A stretch of DNA of 64,000 nt from Aquatica leii (lineage: Eukaryota; Arthropoda; Insecta; Coleoptera; Lampyridae). The notes below the pieces were generated by a model. The model saw nothing but the letters and a program-made list of their open reading frames with translations, ran no database searches and was not told the origin of the DNA. This document shows, one piece after another, positions 23,090 through 34,480 of the stretch (its first letter is position 1; every line of letters begins with the position of its first letter). The DNA is taken from positions 62,449,505 to 62,513,504 of the forward strand of contig CM069436.1 of assembly GCA_035610365.1 (NCBI GenBank), written 5' to 3'. The translations under genes and the position numbers were made by a program.

Positions 23090-25239
23090 ATTTTCGTATA
23101 TAATATTATATGTTGCTATCCCAAACTATTAAAAACAAGGAATTTTTTTTGTTGAGCATTAAAACCAAAGATTAACACGATTAACACTACTAGATGGCAG
23201 TAAGAAACAAACACAAGTTTAACGCTATTAACAGTGGCGTACAATATACTATTATATTGGGTGCAAAAGTAAAATAAGAAAGCTATACGCTGTCTGGTTG
23301 CGTTTTTTATAAATAGAAATAATGACATACAAATACAACCTCATTTTTGTTTTTAATAAAAATTAATTTATAAGGATTTTTAATTAGCTAATGCGGAAGA
23401 TAAATGATGATTGCATCATAACCATAGATTGACTGCCATTATTTAACTTTAAATTTCAGTAAATGCACATATATCGGATACGTATTCTTTGGATCTGATT
23501 AAAAGAACTAAGCTATAATACTAATTATATAGTAATATATTGTATAACCCAAATACATTTCAGACGTAATAAATATACTATATCATAATTTATATTAACA
23601 TAATACGTATCTTATATATTACAAGCTGTTATATAGCTTTAAAATTTTGATATGTATTTAATATTATTTTTAAAACTTGCACTTGAATTTTTAGTGTTAT
23701 TTGTGATAGATTGCGTTCTTAGTCGTTGTCTTTGTGTAAAAAAATGAAGACAACTATGTGTTGCTTTGGTAAGTATACATGATAAAAAATTTATAACCAA
23801 GCTAATCGATTATATTGTTACAGTTATTATAATAAACGTAATTTGTAAAAGACCTGTCACGTGATATGCGCAGTACACGAAATTAACACAACGATCCATT
23901 TTTACAAATATAATACAATAAGTGGCGTTCTGATACGCTGTCTTTAGAAAATCGCACAGAAAAGAGTCCGCCCACAGGTCTTTTACAAATTACGCAAACT
24001 ATACTAATATGGAATTGACAACCCATAAAACGTGTAGAAAAAAAGCAAGGTGACACATAGCCAAGCATGAGAAGTCAAAGACTTGTTTTTCATGTTTATA
24101 ACATTAGCTAAGTCATAAAGTAACCAAAAAATACATTTTGCAAATAATTACCCAATTTATTAAATGCAAATAGTACCATTGTCGCTGCGGACCGCGTTAA
24201 TTTTAATTCTGCTCGCCTTTTAATTGTTGAAAATAAAATTTTCTTACTTACGTTTTTGCGCTGCCGTTCTCCAGTTAGTCGTCGTGGTTCTGCTAGGCCT
24301 AGCTGTTGATCCACGGCGAAGACCTCTTAACCCTTCTGCACGACAAGACAAAACCCCACGTTTTCCGACACCAAAATTTAATGTTCTGCGATACAAAAGG
24401 CACATGTGCATTCTATGCAAGCGTAATTTACGTACTGGTCTTTTGCGATAATTCTCGCTTTTCAAAAAATGGATTTTGCGTATTAAAAGAAAAATGAATT
24501 CTCAACATAATGTAATTATAAAATAAACTTAAGCGTTACGCGGTGTTAACAACCATATTTACAAAATTACTTCAGTATTTTTATAAAGTTATGCTTATTG
24601 TTTGTAGGCATTATCGAGAATCTTTGGACGACATACATTCTAACATTGGGAGTCCGAGATGTATGAAATAATTAATAAGCATATATCGAAAACCTGGATA
24701 ACGTTATATATTTGCAATAAGCTCAGATATATGATTTGTAGTATATATATTCAGTGTTGTAAATTATCTATATAAATCCATATAGATCTGTATATTTACA
24801 TTTTTTAATTTAAATTATTTAAATAATATATATTAAAAAAATCATTTATCCCTTAAAATTTTGGTTACAATATTTATGTATTTCTTCAGTAATTTCCCAC
24901 ATCCCATAGTAGTACTTCTAATAAACTCTTATCGTATTACTACCTAGATTATTTCATCTATGATCTGTTATCTATATAAAGTTTGAATAGTTTATCTATT
25001 ATCTAGCTAATACTAGATAATTTTTGAAAAGAAAAAATTTAACTATATCTATATAATTAAAAAATTATCTATTTACAGCACTGGGTATATTTCACATGTA
25101 TCATTTTATTATATATTGATTAGAAATATACAATACACATTACTTTTCTATACGAGGCGGCGTTGAGCTCTACATGTTATAAGATTACTTCAAGTATAAC
25201 TGTAAGTATCAATATTTATGTAACAAACACATACATACT
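23090..25239. other. AT-rich DNA with a short inverted repeat
   Basis: No gene is seen. A CAGTGGCGTAC string at about 23233 resembles a hAT end. A perfect inverted repeat lies at 23837-23994. A moderately GC-rich stretch at 24250-24450 gives open frames on both strands without resemblance to a known family. Sequence from 24650 to 25240 is simple A/T repeats of TATATCTATAT type. Confidence 0.45.
23837..23994. repeat. MITE-like inverted repeat, 21-bp perfect arms
   Basis: Positions 23837-23857 and 23974-23994 are exact reverse complements (core AAAAGACCTGT / ACAGGTCTTTT). About 116 bp lie between them. A related core (CGTAATTTACG and GGTCTTTTGCG) lies at 24424-24448. Possibly a very small MITE or the remains of a longer one. 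No coding sequence. Confidence 0.65.
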
Positions 25240-25500
25240 TGCTAAAAAAATTTTATTGCATAATTTTACGTTTCAAAGTCTCCTGAATCAGAAAAATATA
25301 TTTTTGATAAAAAAAATTTGAGTGTCTGTGCGTGTGTCTGTGTATAACGATGTACCCACGATAACTCTCGAACCAAAAGTTCTAGTAACTTGAAATTTGG
25401 TATGGAGCTGGATTTTCATATTCTCTCGGTTCTATCAAAAAATGGGTATGATAAAAAAAGTGGGTGTATCCGCCATTTAACAGTTTTCTTATATAATGTA
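25240..25500 (+). repeat. Dispersed repeat C, copy 2
   Basis: Matches 16905-17120 and 27318-27460: ACGTTTCAAAGTCTCCTGAA, a GTGTGTCTGTGTATAACGAT block, CCACGATAACTCTCGAACC, AACTTGAAATTTGGTATGGA and TGGGTGTATCCGCCATTT. It is more complete in the middle than copy 1. Confidence 0.75.
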
Positions 25501-27024
25501 CGTATTGCCATGGAATATAGCTAGTGGTTAGGCAACACACACAGCACATAATATCAAACAAAGTACTTTTTGATAAATGGGAATTCTCCACATCATTCTT
25601 AATAGTAAGTCTTATTCTAAACAATAAGCAATAAGATAAGTATGACATAGATTAAAAAAAAAAGAAGAAGCATAGAAAGATTAGCGATGCAAAGCAACTA
25701 AAATTAATTATTATCTAGATTTAAAAACGAATTACAACTATTTAATAATAACAAAAAAGTAATAACAATGATAAAAATAATAATAATAAAAGGAAGTTAC
25801 TTGATTTCTTTATGTAATAAAATGTTGTCGTTCTTAGAAAGTTTACGGAATGTTATTTTTGTTGTTGTATAACCAATTTTTACTAATATAAGCTTTGTAT
25901 TTAGTTTGTAAGATGTATTTAAGCCACATCCTGGTCAACCTGTATATAAAAGAAGTAAAATTATAATAAAAACTAATTATCGTGTGTAGAGTAAGCTTAG
26001 ATAATAAATATGAAGAATTAACAGAAATAAAATAAAATGAGGAAGAAACGAAGAAATAGAAAGCAAACGCGTGATAAACTAAACTCGTAAAAAGTAAAGA
26101 AACCAAAACCGGACGTAAAAATGAACAAATTACAAAAAAAAATAAGATTATTGACCTACTTTAATAATAAAAAAGTGTAAAAGTGTGCTAAAGTGAATAA
26201 GAAAGACAATAGCAAAGACAATTAGCAGCAAATCTTCGGAAAATTAGTAATATGTAATTAACGCTGCCAACTTTTAATAATAAAAAAAAATAAAAGTTAC
26301 CTAATTTTGGCGCTAAAAAAGTAGTAATTTTGGTAAAGAAGTGATAAACCCTATAAATAAGGGTGGCGGATAGCGATAAAGACATTCGATTCCATTCAAT
26401 TCAATCGATCCGATCATTTCGATTGATTCGATATTTGTACTTCGATAAATTCTATTCCTTTCGATCATTCATAAGCGACCAGCGTTTATTCGATTATTCT
26501 TTCCACGGACATGTTTCGATCAAAACTATATTAATTTATTTAAAAAGTTAGAGGAACAATTAAAATATAAATAAAAAAAAAGAAAAGTTTACTTAGGTTA
26601 TTGTCGTTACGCAGTACTCGAAACAACGCGATGAACTAAATGAACAATTAAAACAATGTGCTAACAATAATAAAAATTAAAAAACCATAAATAAATTTAA
26701 AAAATCCATAGGACAGGATGATTACTTTTAGTTAAGGTACATTTTATGTTTAATTAGTTTTAGTTTTTAAAGTTTTTCTTGTCTTGTGTTTTTTTATGTA
26801 CTTAGATTTGTTGTATGAAAATTTTTATTTTGACTATTATTATTATATGTTATTATTTTATTTATTGATTCAGTGTAGGGTGCAAATTGTTTTTTACTTT
26901 ATCTTATATTAAATAACCGTCGTAGTTGAGTATTTTTTTTTCGAATCCTAAAGTAGACTGAGGTAACCGGACTATGCGAATGATTTGGTATATACGGGAC
27001 AATCGATAAAATATTTTATAGTAA
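25501..27024. other. A-rich DNA with a TCGAT-rich stretch
   Basis: From 25640 to 26360 the plus strand is strikingly A-rich. From 26386 to 26522 the pentamer TCGAT or its close variants occurs about eight times in 140 bp, set in T/C-rich sequence. No gene is seen. The cluster could be a degenerate simple repeat; the CGATA-type words also resemble insulator and DRE motifs of flies, but that is speculative. Confidence 0.35.
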
Positions 27025-27545
27025 ATCTAATATCACCGCAGTATGTAAATTATTCGAATTATTTTTACGGTCTTTTATAGAGTTAATTGTTCCTAACAAT
27101 TTATTCCAATAATTTTTTTTTCTATTATTAGATGTTTGATTTATAATTTATAGTAAATTCTATACTTAATCCTAGGTTGGAATCCTGGCTACGACGGGTT
27201 TTTTTAGAAAAAAAATCCATATCTTGAAGAGAAAACAAGGTACGTTAAAAAATATTTTTTTTCTATATTCTTTTGACTTGTTTATATACGGTGTGCTCCA
27301 TCTTATTTAAATTATCTTTGGATGTACCCACGATAACTCTCGAACCAAAAATCCTAGTAACTTGAAATTTGGTATGGAGCTGGTTTTTATAGTCTCTCTG
27401 TCAAAAGATGAGTTTGATAAAGCAACCGAAAGTAGGTGTATCCGCCATTTTTAACATTTTTTCTTATATAATTTTGTACGTGTGTAAATTAATCGAATTT
27501 TTTACAGTTTTTTATAAAGATAATTTTTCCTAACAATCCTACCTG
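27025..27545 (+). repeat. Dispersed repeat C, copies 3 and tail fragment
   Basis: 27025-27110 matches the tail of the unit (GTATGTAAATTATTCGAATT, then CCTAACAATTTATTCC). 27318-27545 matches its middle and tail (GATGTACCCACGATAACTCT, AACTTGAAATTTGGTATGGA, GTATCCGCCATTTTTAACA). Together with copies at 16.9 and 25.2 kb they define a unit of at least about 330 bp. Confidence 0.7.
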
Positions 27546-27799
27546 CGACAATTTTTTTTCTGATTTACTAAAAGGGTAAGTAATATCGAGGCGCACAAAT
27601 ATAAGGGTTAGTCGATATGATCTTGATGAAATCGAGGAGAAACATTTAAAAAAAATTATGGCATGCTAGGAAATCAATACAAACGTGTACATATCACTTC
27701 AAAATGGGTTTATGATAACATAACCTTGAAAAATATGTAAACATTCCTTCATCATTTCTTATAAAAAAAAGTCGTATAGTGACTACGCCAGTTTTTTTA
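27546..27799. other. AT-rich spacer
   Basis: Nothing recognised between the repeat C fragment and the HTH-coding remnant. Confidence 0.4.
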
Positions 27800-28030
27800 A
27801 TTATTTATTATAGATTGACTATACATGATGAGAAAAAAGAAAAAAAAGGACGAGAGCAAAGTTTACATCCCAACAAATGATGGCAGCAGTGGCGCAGATT
27901 ATAAATAATCAGACATCACTTCGGATTGCTGCAGAAATATTCAACGTGAACTTTATTACTTTGAGACGATATGTGTTAAAATACAAAGATAATTCAAATT
28001 CGAGAATAATCTCTAATACAATAATACAAG
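27800..28030 (+). pseudogene. psq-type helix-turn-helix fragment (pogo/Tigger or CENP-B-like)
   Basis: The frame reads a basic leader, then MMAAVAQIINNQTSLRIAA and EIFNVNFITLRRYV. This fits the psq helix-turn-helix at the N-terminus of pogo/Tigger transposases and their relatives (AxxAvxxgxxSxrxAAxxfxVpxxTLxryv). The frame continues to 28287, but from about 28109 it runs into the ends of the next transposon and loses family resemblance. No DDE core follows. Either a transposase remnant or the start of a host psq gene cut by the insertion; the former is more likely here. Confidence 0.55.
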
Positions 28031-29346
28031 TGCGGAAAGAGGATTGCTGGCTATTACATGTGCAATTATTTGGGCAAATAGAACGATTCTTCTACCAGCA
28101 ATCGTGTTCCCAAATAGCACACGATATCTTAAAGACGTCTGTTTTATGTCATATTAACGTCTTGATGTCTTACGATCAAAAATGGACATCTTTGAGATGT
28201 CTTGTAAAAACCATCTTTAAGATGCACTATAATAACACATCTCAAAGATGTCTTTTAAATATCTTATGCGGAGATATTAAAAGTTGAAATTAAAAAAAAC
28301 TTAATAAATTTGATATTTTTATCTTTGCATAGTCACAGACATAGTTCTGTTTTATTTACATTTTTGGTTTTAAATTCTAATTTCTAATTTTCGTAAAAAT
28401 TTAGTTGCAATGTATTCAGATATACAATACTTGACAGATTACTGACAATTTATTTTAAATTGTCTTGATAGAGGCGGCAATTTTTAAACTTTACCTTGGT
28501 TTTGCGTGATAATCGTGCATGTTCGGTTATTTTCGTTGCCAAGTATGAAAATATTGTTTTCGTTTTGAACTGAACATGTGAATTGATGTGAATCTTTACT
28601 GTTAATTGTGATCGCTATTTTTTATTCATCATAGGTTTCGTATAATAACGGTATAATCGTTGGTTGAGAGAATTGAATTGATGGTAAATAGTAACACGAT
28701 ATATGGTAAGTTATTAACAATTTTGTATACTAACAATTTACGTAGTTAATCATTATGTAACGTAAAGTTTGCCAACGTTGCAACAATATATTTACTCATA
28801 CTTCTAAAGCCCTTACTGCTGAGATCTAGGTAGTCTTCGTGGTCTTGTTGGAATTGTTCAAGAAGTATGGGTCTGTTTTGTGTTTTTAAAAAGCAGAACA
28901 GTCCAAGTAACAAGTAAGGGACAATAGAAGTTTACATTTCACAATATATAAGTGTAAATACTGTTTCTGCTTGAAGACATGGTTCCAGCAAAGATTTCAT
29001 GCATGTATTTGTGAGGTTGCTCAGGCTAAATTAACCTAATTAGTTGTTAACACAAAACACCGGAGCGCCTGATCAGTTTCTCTCTAATTCAATTTGAACA
29101 GCATGTATTTTATTTATTTATTTATTTATGCATATGGTTACATATGTTTGTGTTGTGATGTGAGTGTTTCAAATAATTAGTATAAACCCATGTGCATAGT
29201 TAAAACACAACTCGATCCCGGTACTTTTTTGACATAGCTAAATTAGACGCATTAGTAGTATATATACTGCTGAATGAAAGAAAACGTTACCATACTTTGT
29301 AATTGTAGCTACAAAAAATTGTTTACACTTTGCTTTAGCGGTTGAA

Positions 29347-31032
29347 ATGGATACTAAAACTTGGACAGTAGTGCAATTCCTCGATGACGAAACAGTGGAG
29401 GCTGTTCCATCTCCGTGGATTCAAGGGACAAATGAGTGCCATTGGCCTACATTACCACCTGAAAAATTAAGGCAGGCTATTAAAAAATGGGAACCTTTGA
29501 ACACTTGCTGGGCAACTCACAAAATACGCATATTTAGAAATGCAACGTTCGGTAAGTCAGAAAGTATTTATATCTTATTTATTATTTATGGTTTTCAGAT
29601 GACTACTTGTTAGCAACACAAAAAGCTAAACTTGCACAACAAACCAGCGACCTGAACAGTGAAATAGATGATTCTACTAACCCATTCAAATTACAAGATC
29701 AGGAAGAAAGGTTCAAAAAATTTTATCTAGTAGTGATGAATCCTTTAATTGTAGTGATTTACCAGAGCCTCCCAAAATTAAGTCAGCGTTAAAAATAAAA
29801 AGTTAGTATTCTAAAAAATTCCTTCCATATAAACAAACAGTTTTTATTGAAATGTGTAGACCCATCCTGGAAAAAAGCTTGTTTATTTACATACATTTAA
29901 AAATATTAAGAGCATGTTTCACTAAACTGAATTTTTCTTAGGCCAATCAAAAGTTCGAGAAACAGTAGAACCAAATTCTAAGAACTGTAATGATGCTAAC
30001 GAATACGTAATAACCAGCAGTAAGGAAAAAGGTACGCTTGCTTTTATTGTATTTTTGAAGTAATTATTTACTAGTTTTATCAGTTACATATAAAATCACA
30101 GTCTCAGGCGATGGACAATTTTCTCTGATTGATTCTGAAAGTTTAACCATCTGTTTTACAAGTAAATGTAAAGTAAAGTAAAACTTGGGATCTTCTTTAT
30201 GAGTACTTGAATATAACTTAAAATATTAATTTTTGAATATAGTTATAGAAAACACCCTGCAAAGTTAGTGAAAAGGACTAATCTACTCACAGAAATGTTA
30301 GGGGATGCCTTAACATTGCTGAAAGACCTAAGAAAAGATGTAAGCATTATGGTTAATAACAACAAACAACTGGAAATGAATAAAAGTAGTTTTTTGAAGA
30401 CTGTAAAATTAAATTACCTATTGATAACAATCACGATTTTGAAGAACTGGAATCATTTTTCTGGAACGAAGATAATGTTAATAAAGCGAGAAAAGATTAA
30501 AAAAATATTAATGCAGGCTTTTAAAATCGCATTACCTATTATAGGTATTGGAGCTTTCAAAAGTAGGCGGGAGCACAATCTATGATTTTATAAAAAGATG
30601 TCTTGGTTTACTAATGACAAATTCACAGGCTCTATGTTTTAGTTGGATGGGTTTGAAGGGCAAAAGAAAATTTAAGAATCTTAACATCTCTAAAGTTGTT
30701 ATAAGTAAGTAAATATGAAATTAATTGTTTGTTCAATTTTTTAAGAAATTATCTACTCTTTCAACTGGTACAGTGAAATTTCATGCAGTAGCAGAGTCTA
30801 TATCTTTTCCTACTAGTTTCTAAGTAATCGTTTAAAAATTCAGTAGTTAAATAACATAAAACTTTAGTTTGTAATTTTTGCTTCACTGTCGTTTTGTTAT
30901 TCAGTATATATTTTTTCAGAATCAGCGGAAAGAAGTGGTTTATTCAAAGACAATAAAGAAATTGAAGTTGCTGTTCAGTTGTGGCTTAGGAGGGCATCTG
31001 ATAGACAGAGAAGTAATAAGGCTAAAATTTAG
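29347..31032 (+). pseudogene. DUF4806-domain gene with several exons, frameshifted
   Basis: Exon 1 (29347-29551) reads a start like WTVVQFLDDETVEAVPSPWI and ends at GGTAAGT. This is the usual N-terminal module of insect DUF4806 proteins. Exon 2 (29599 to about 29805) follows a TTTTCAG acceptor and begins DDYLLATQKAKLA. It has a one-base loss in an A run near 29716, after which the correct frame reads SSSDESFNCSDLPEPP. Exon 3 (29942-30030) is flanked by TTCTTAG and GTACGC. The DUF4806 core follows (about 30255-30700: LPIDNNHDFEELESFF, then KRCLGLLMTNSQALCFSWMG) with at least two shifts. The last exon (30919-31032) reads AVQLWLRRASDRQR. Function of the domain is unknown. The breaks make the product unlikely. 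Confidence 0.7.
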
Positions 31033-31273
31033 TGTGTATGTGTCTGCTAAAAGCAAATATTTTTACAAACTTTTAATCTAAAGCATCTTTTGAAATGTTG
31101 TTTAGTATCCACTTAATTACATTTAGTTTTTCATTCTTGTGAGCACCATGTCACATAAATAACTGATTTCGTACTTTCTACCTAGAATCTCAGCATGCAT
31201 AGCTTTCTAACAATTTAGAAGATTAAACATTGGTTTGTTTTGGTTTCAGAATTAATGTAACTTCAATGTTACA

Positions 31274-31621
31274 ATGAGTGAAAGAAACTTTCAAAAATAT
31301 TATATGCGTGTCAAAAGAGCTAACGTAAAAGAGAATGATGATGATTCTTCTCAAAAGGTATCTAAAAACAATTCCTGTATAAATAAAGAATCTCATTTAT
31401 GTTCAATCAGTGAGACTTTGGAACATCAAATTGGTATTGAAACTGTTGAACAAACAAGTGAAACAGAATCTGAACCTGAATCCACTGAAATTAGTATTTT
31501 TGAAACTAAAGAAATTCATTTAGGACCTTTAGAATATTTTGATGTTAGCGAAGTAGACTATAAGTGTGTAAAACTTAGGTTTGATACCGATATAATCATT
31601 TTACCACTGCTCCATTGTTAA
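31274..31621 (+). CDS. Acidic 115-aa ORF in the DUF4806 transposon
   Basis: An open frame starting MSERNFQKYYMRVKRANVKE, followed by a Ser/Glu/Thr-rich acidic middle and a short hydrophobic end (IIILPLL). A splice-like acceptor (GGTTTCAG) lies at about 31249, just before the ATG. It resembles the N-terminus of large uncharacterised proteins encoded by invertebrate transposons, but here the frame ends after 115 codons, so it would be a truncated leader. No catalytic motif is visible. The assignment is an inference from position and composition. Confidence 0.4.
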   Translation: MSERNFQKYYMRVKRANVKENDDDSSQKVSKNNSCINKESHLCSISETLEHQIGIETVEQTSETESEPESTEISIFETKEIHLGPLEYFDVSEVDYKCVKLRFDTDIIILPLLHC

Positions 31622-32349
31622 ATTGTATGTACTATTTTGTATTTCAAAAATTAGATTTGTAGCAAACATGTACGTTACGTAAGATGAAATAGTACTTACT
31701 ATCGAACTACATAATTTAATTGTTTGAACTTTTTTTACTTTAAATACGTGTTATTGGTTCTCGATACCTTTTTAGTGTAGTTTTTGCTTCTTTGATAGTT
31801 ATTTATGTTGAAATAAACAATTATTTTGAAACATTATTTTTGTTATGAATTTTTTATTTTAATGTAGATAGTGCGTATATTGTTGAAACTTTATAGAAAT
31901 AATAAACATTTTCACATTACAGTCTTTATATTCTCGATTTTTTTTATAATTTCCTTAAAAAAAGCATGACATTTTAAGATGTCTTAGTGACATCTTTACA
32001 ACGCCTTTATAGACATTTTGAAGATGTCTTACAAGACGTCTTAAAGACGTCCCGCAGATGTCGTTTTTTGTAACAACAGACATCTGAGGAACATCTTAAA
32101 GATGTCTTTCAGGTTTAAACAGACATCTTCAGAATGTCACTGTTGTCTTCAAGAAGACACCTTTAAGATCTCTTAAAGATGTCTTTGTGCTATCTGGGTT
32201 ACGTCGCAAAAAGTTTGATATTCTGATGCTAACCGGGGCTCCACCTAGAACACTAGGGTTAATTTTTAAAGGCAGCAGAAATTGTAAAATCTGATAGTGT
32301 AATAATCTTAACCCTTCCACCGTATCGATCAATTTTGAAGGCTTACATG

Positions 32350-32760
32350 TGAAAGAATTAGTATTTCGTAATTGTTGTAACACATTTTTATTCTGAAATA
32401 ATTAACCTTCTTATTAACATTTAAGAGTTATTCGTTATAAAGCATCATTGAAAAAAGCAATCAATCAGATGTAGTGTACACTTTATTAAAAATTATTTTG
32501 TTCGAATTAAGTTTAAGAAACTAAAAAACTATGATTTGAAATACGTATATCAATCTAGTGTATAATTAACAATATAAATACATCAAATCCTACAAATATA
32601 TGTACAATATTTATTAAATATTTTAAGTATTTTTATTAAAAGTTTGAATATTATATACACAATTAGTGAATGTCATCTGTATATTCAGAGAATATTCATT
32701 TGGAATATTTACTGAATATATGCGCTAGAATATTCATATAACATTATTTGTAGAAACCCT
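32350..32760 (+). repeat. Dispersed repeat B, copy 2 (no Helitron)
   Basis: Parallels 15480-15811 joined to 16741-16870. At 32645-32665 the sequence runs straight through the point at which the Helitron sits in copy 1. It lies directly after the right end of the DUF4806 transposon. Confidence 0.8.
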
Positions 32761-33496
32761 TTCAGCAAGGAAACGTTTTTTTCATGTTTTAAAAACGTTA
32801 CGTTTTAAAATAGTCGAAATAAAAAATGTTTTTCAAAAAAATGTTTTTGTTGCGTTTTAAAAATATTTCATTTAAACATTGATATTGAAATATTTTAAAA
32901 ATGTTTTCTAAAACATTTTTTAGTGACATAAAAAACGTTTTTTACTTTATTAGAAATGATACTTTTGCTTGCTTTCACTTATGCACTTTTTTCTTTTATA
33001 TATTGTAACAAAAACACAACTATATAAAATTTTATTACATATTATTGATAAATACATATTAAACCTTTTCGTTTTTCTAAAAACTTTCTTGCAAATTTGA
33101 ATTAAGTACTTAATAACCGCGGTTGCGCAAAGTACCAATATATGCGTGAAAAGATTTTGTATATTATAATTGCATTATATGCATTATATTTTAAGCTTCA
33201 ACAAATCAACAATTTCCATGGTATTACTCGCTATGCTGTGTAATGTATTGTTAGTGTATTAGTTTAATCGTTTTCTAATTTGCATTCTAGTAAAACTCAA
33301 ATAGATACTTTTAGTATAGGTCAGCATTTATTATGATGGTACGTTTCTTATTGCAATAAATTTTGCTGAAGTGTAATATTATCTGTTACAACAGTGGTAC
33401 ACTAAAACGTTGATTCTATGTACTTCATGATTTCCATTCTTTGTGATGTTTTATGGTTAAGGTTAGTACATGCATCATTAGTCAAACGTTTTCTTA
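32761..33496. other. AT-rich DNA with AAACGTTTT-like words
   Basis: From 32765 to 32950 variants of AAAACGTTTT and AAAATGTTTT recur many times, probably a degenerate simple repeat. The remainder holds nothing recognised. Confidence 0.45.
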
Positions 33497-33630
33497 TTTT
33501 ATAGATAGGATCCTTTGGTGTGGAGGAACGACAACAATAAAAACAACCTTTATTGTTCAGGCCTTAACAGCAGATAAAGATTGTTTTTATTGTTGCCGTT
33601 CTTCCACTCCGAAGAATCCTATCTATAAAA
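33497..33630. repeat. Long-stemmed hairpin (134 bp)
   Basis: The two halves are near-perfect reverse complements. The left starts TTTTATAGATAGGATCCTTT; the right, read on the other strand, starts TTTTATAGATAGGATTCTTC. Both continue with GGAAGAACG-like and CAACAATAAAAACAA segments. Stems are about 57-60 bp, with a loop of about 18 nt near 33554-33571. The stem keeps several compensated or G-U tolerant differences. It may be a small MITE with TTTTATAG ends, or a transcribed hairpin. Confidence 0.8.
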
Positions 33631-34480
33631 CAGAAAAACTTTTGATTAATTGTAAACTTTTGTGGAGATTATTATAATTATTTCAATTAATATAAAGTAA
33701 TTACATGAATAATGTTTGTTTTATTTTTATGTTAATTTGTTAATTTTTGTTATACGCATGAAATGCGTTTGCAGCTACATGAAATTAAAGTATTTTGAGT
33801 ACACAAAAATTGTATTATCTATCTTTTGTAAGCATTTTAGGGCTGGTTCTATAATAATGCTGTCGTTATTGGTTGTGTTATTAGTTAGTATAAATAAAAC
33901 TAACAGCCAAATATGTCAGTATATTAAAATTAAAGCAAGTATAACTAAACTTACATTTATATTATGATTGCATGTAGAACTGCCCTTAAGCATATTGCGA
34001 TATTTAAAAAAAAGCGTTGATTATACATTAATGTAACATTTGTAAAATATAAATATACAGGCTGTATCAAACTTCGTGATAAGTACAAAAATGCTCTTTA
34101 AGTTATGCCTAAATAAATTCAAAAAACAAAATTTACCCCCTCTATAAAGTTTATGAAATATGGCGGAAAATAATAAAATTAGTGTTTTTGATTTTTAGCT
34201 TTAAAATTGTTATTTGGGGAGGTATTTAAAAACTGAAAAAACTTTCTTAACAGAACTTTTTCTGCTCTTTCAATAAATTTTTGTTATCGTTATTACTTTA
34301 CTGTATATCGATACCAACTTTTGTTTTTCATGTGGTAACCATTTTAAAGTTTTATGCCATGAAATAGAGAAAAAATGCCGTTTCAGTACAATTGTACCGA
34401 ATTCAATACAAAATGACAAATTTTAGTACGGCAGTACTACTTTTTACAAAAACCACCATTTTCAGTACATTATTAAAAAA
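33631..34480. other. AT-rich DNA, no gene seen
   Basis: An open frame at 33716-33967 is low-complexity hydrophobic sequence and not recognised. The interval 34370-34475 repeats the word CAGTAC/GTAC several times (TTTCAGTACA, CAGTACTACT); similar words return at 36030-36080. Confidence 0.4.

Larger units (their letters stand above)
28109..32198 (+). mobile_element. 4.1-kb DNA transposon with palindromic ends and a DUF4806 gene
   Basis: The left end reads CCCAAATAGCACA; the right end read on the other strand is CCCAGATAGCACA (12 of 13 identical). Behind each end lie many short palindromic words of the type GACATCTTTGAGATGTC, AGACGTCTTAAAGACGTC and ATCTTAAAGATGT: about 200 bp at the left (28120-28280), about 230 bp at the right (31965-32195). 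Inside are a DUF4806 pseudogene (29347-31032) and a 115-codon acidic ORF (31274-31621), both plus strand. No recognisable DDE transposase is present. A target duplication was not found (gtgtt at the left, ttacg at the right), so superfamily is unassigned. Confidence 0.7.

Noticed and set aside
27170..27210. GGTTGGAATCCTGGCTACGA, resembling a tRNA or tRNA-derived SINE
   Set aside because: No A box, acceptor stem or cloverleaf can be built from the AT-rich upstream sequence.
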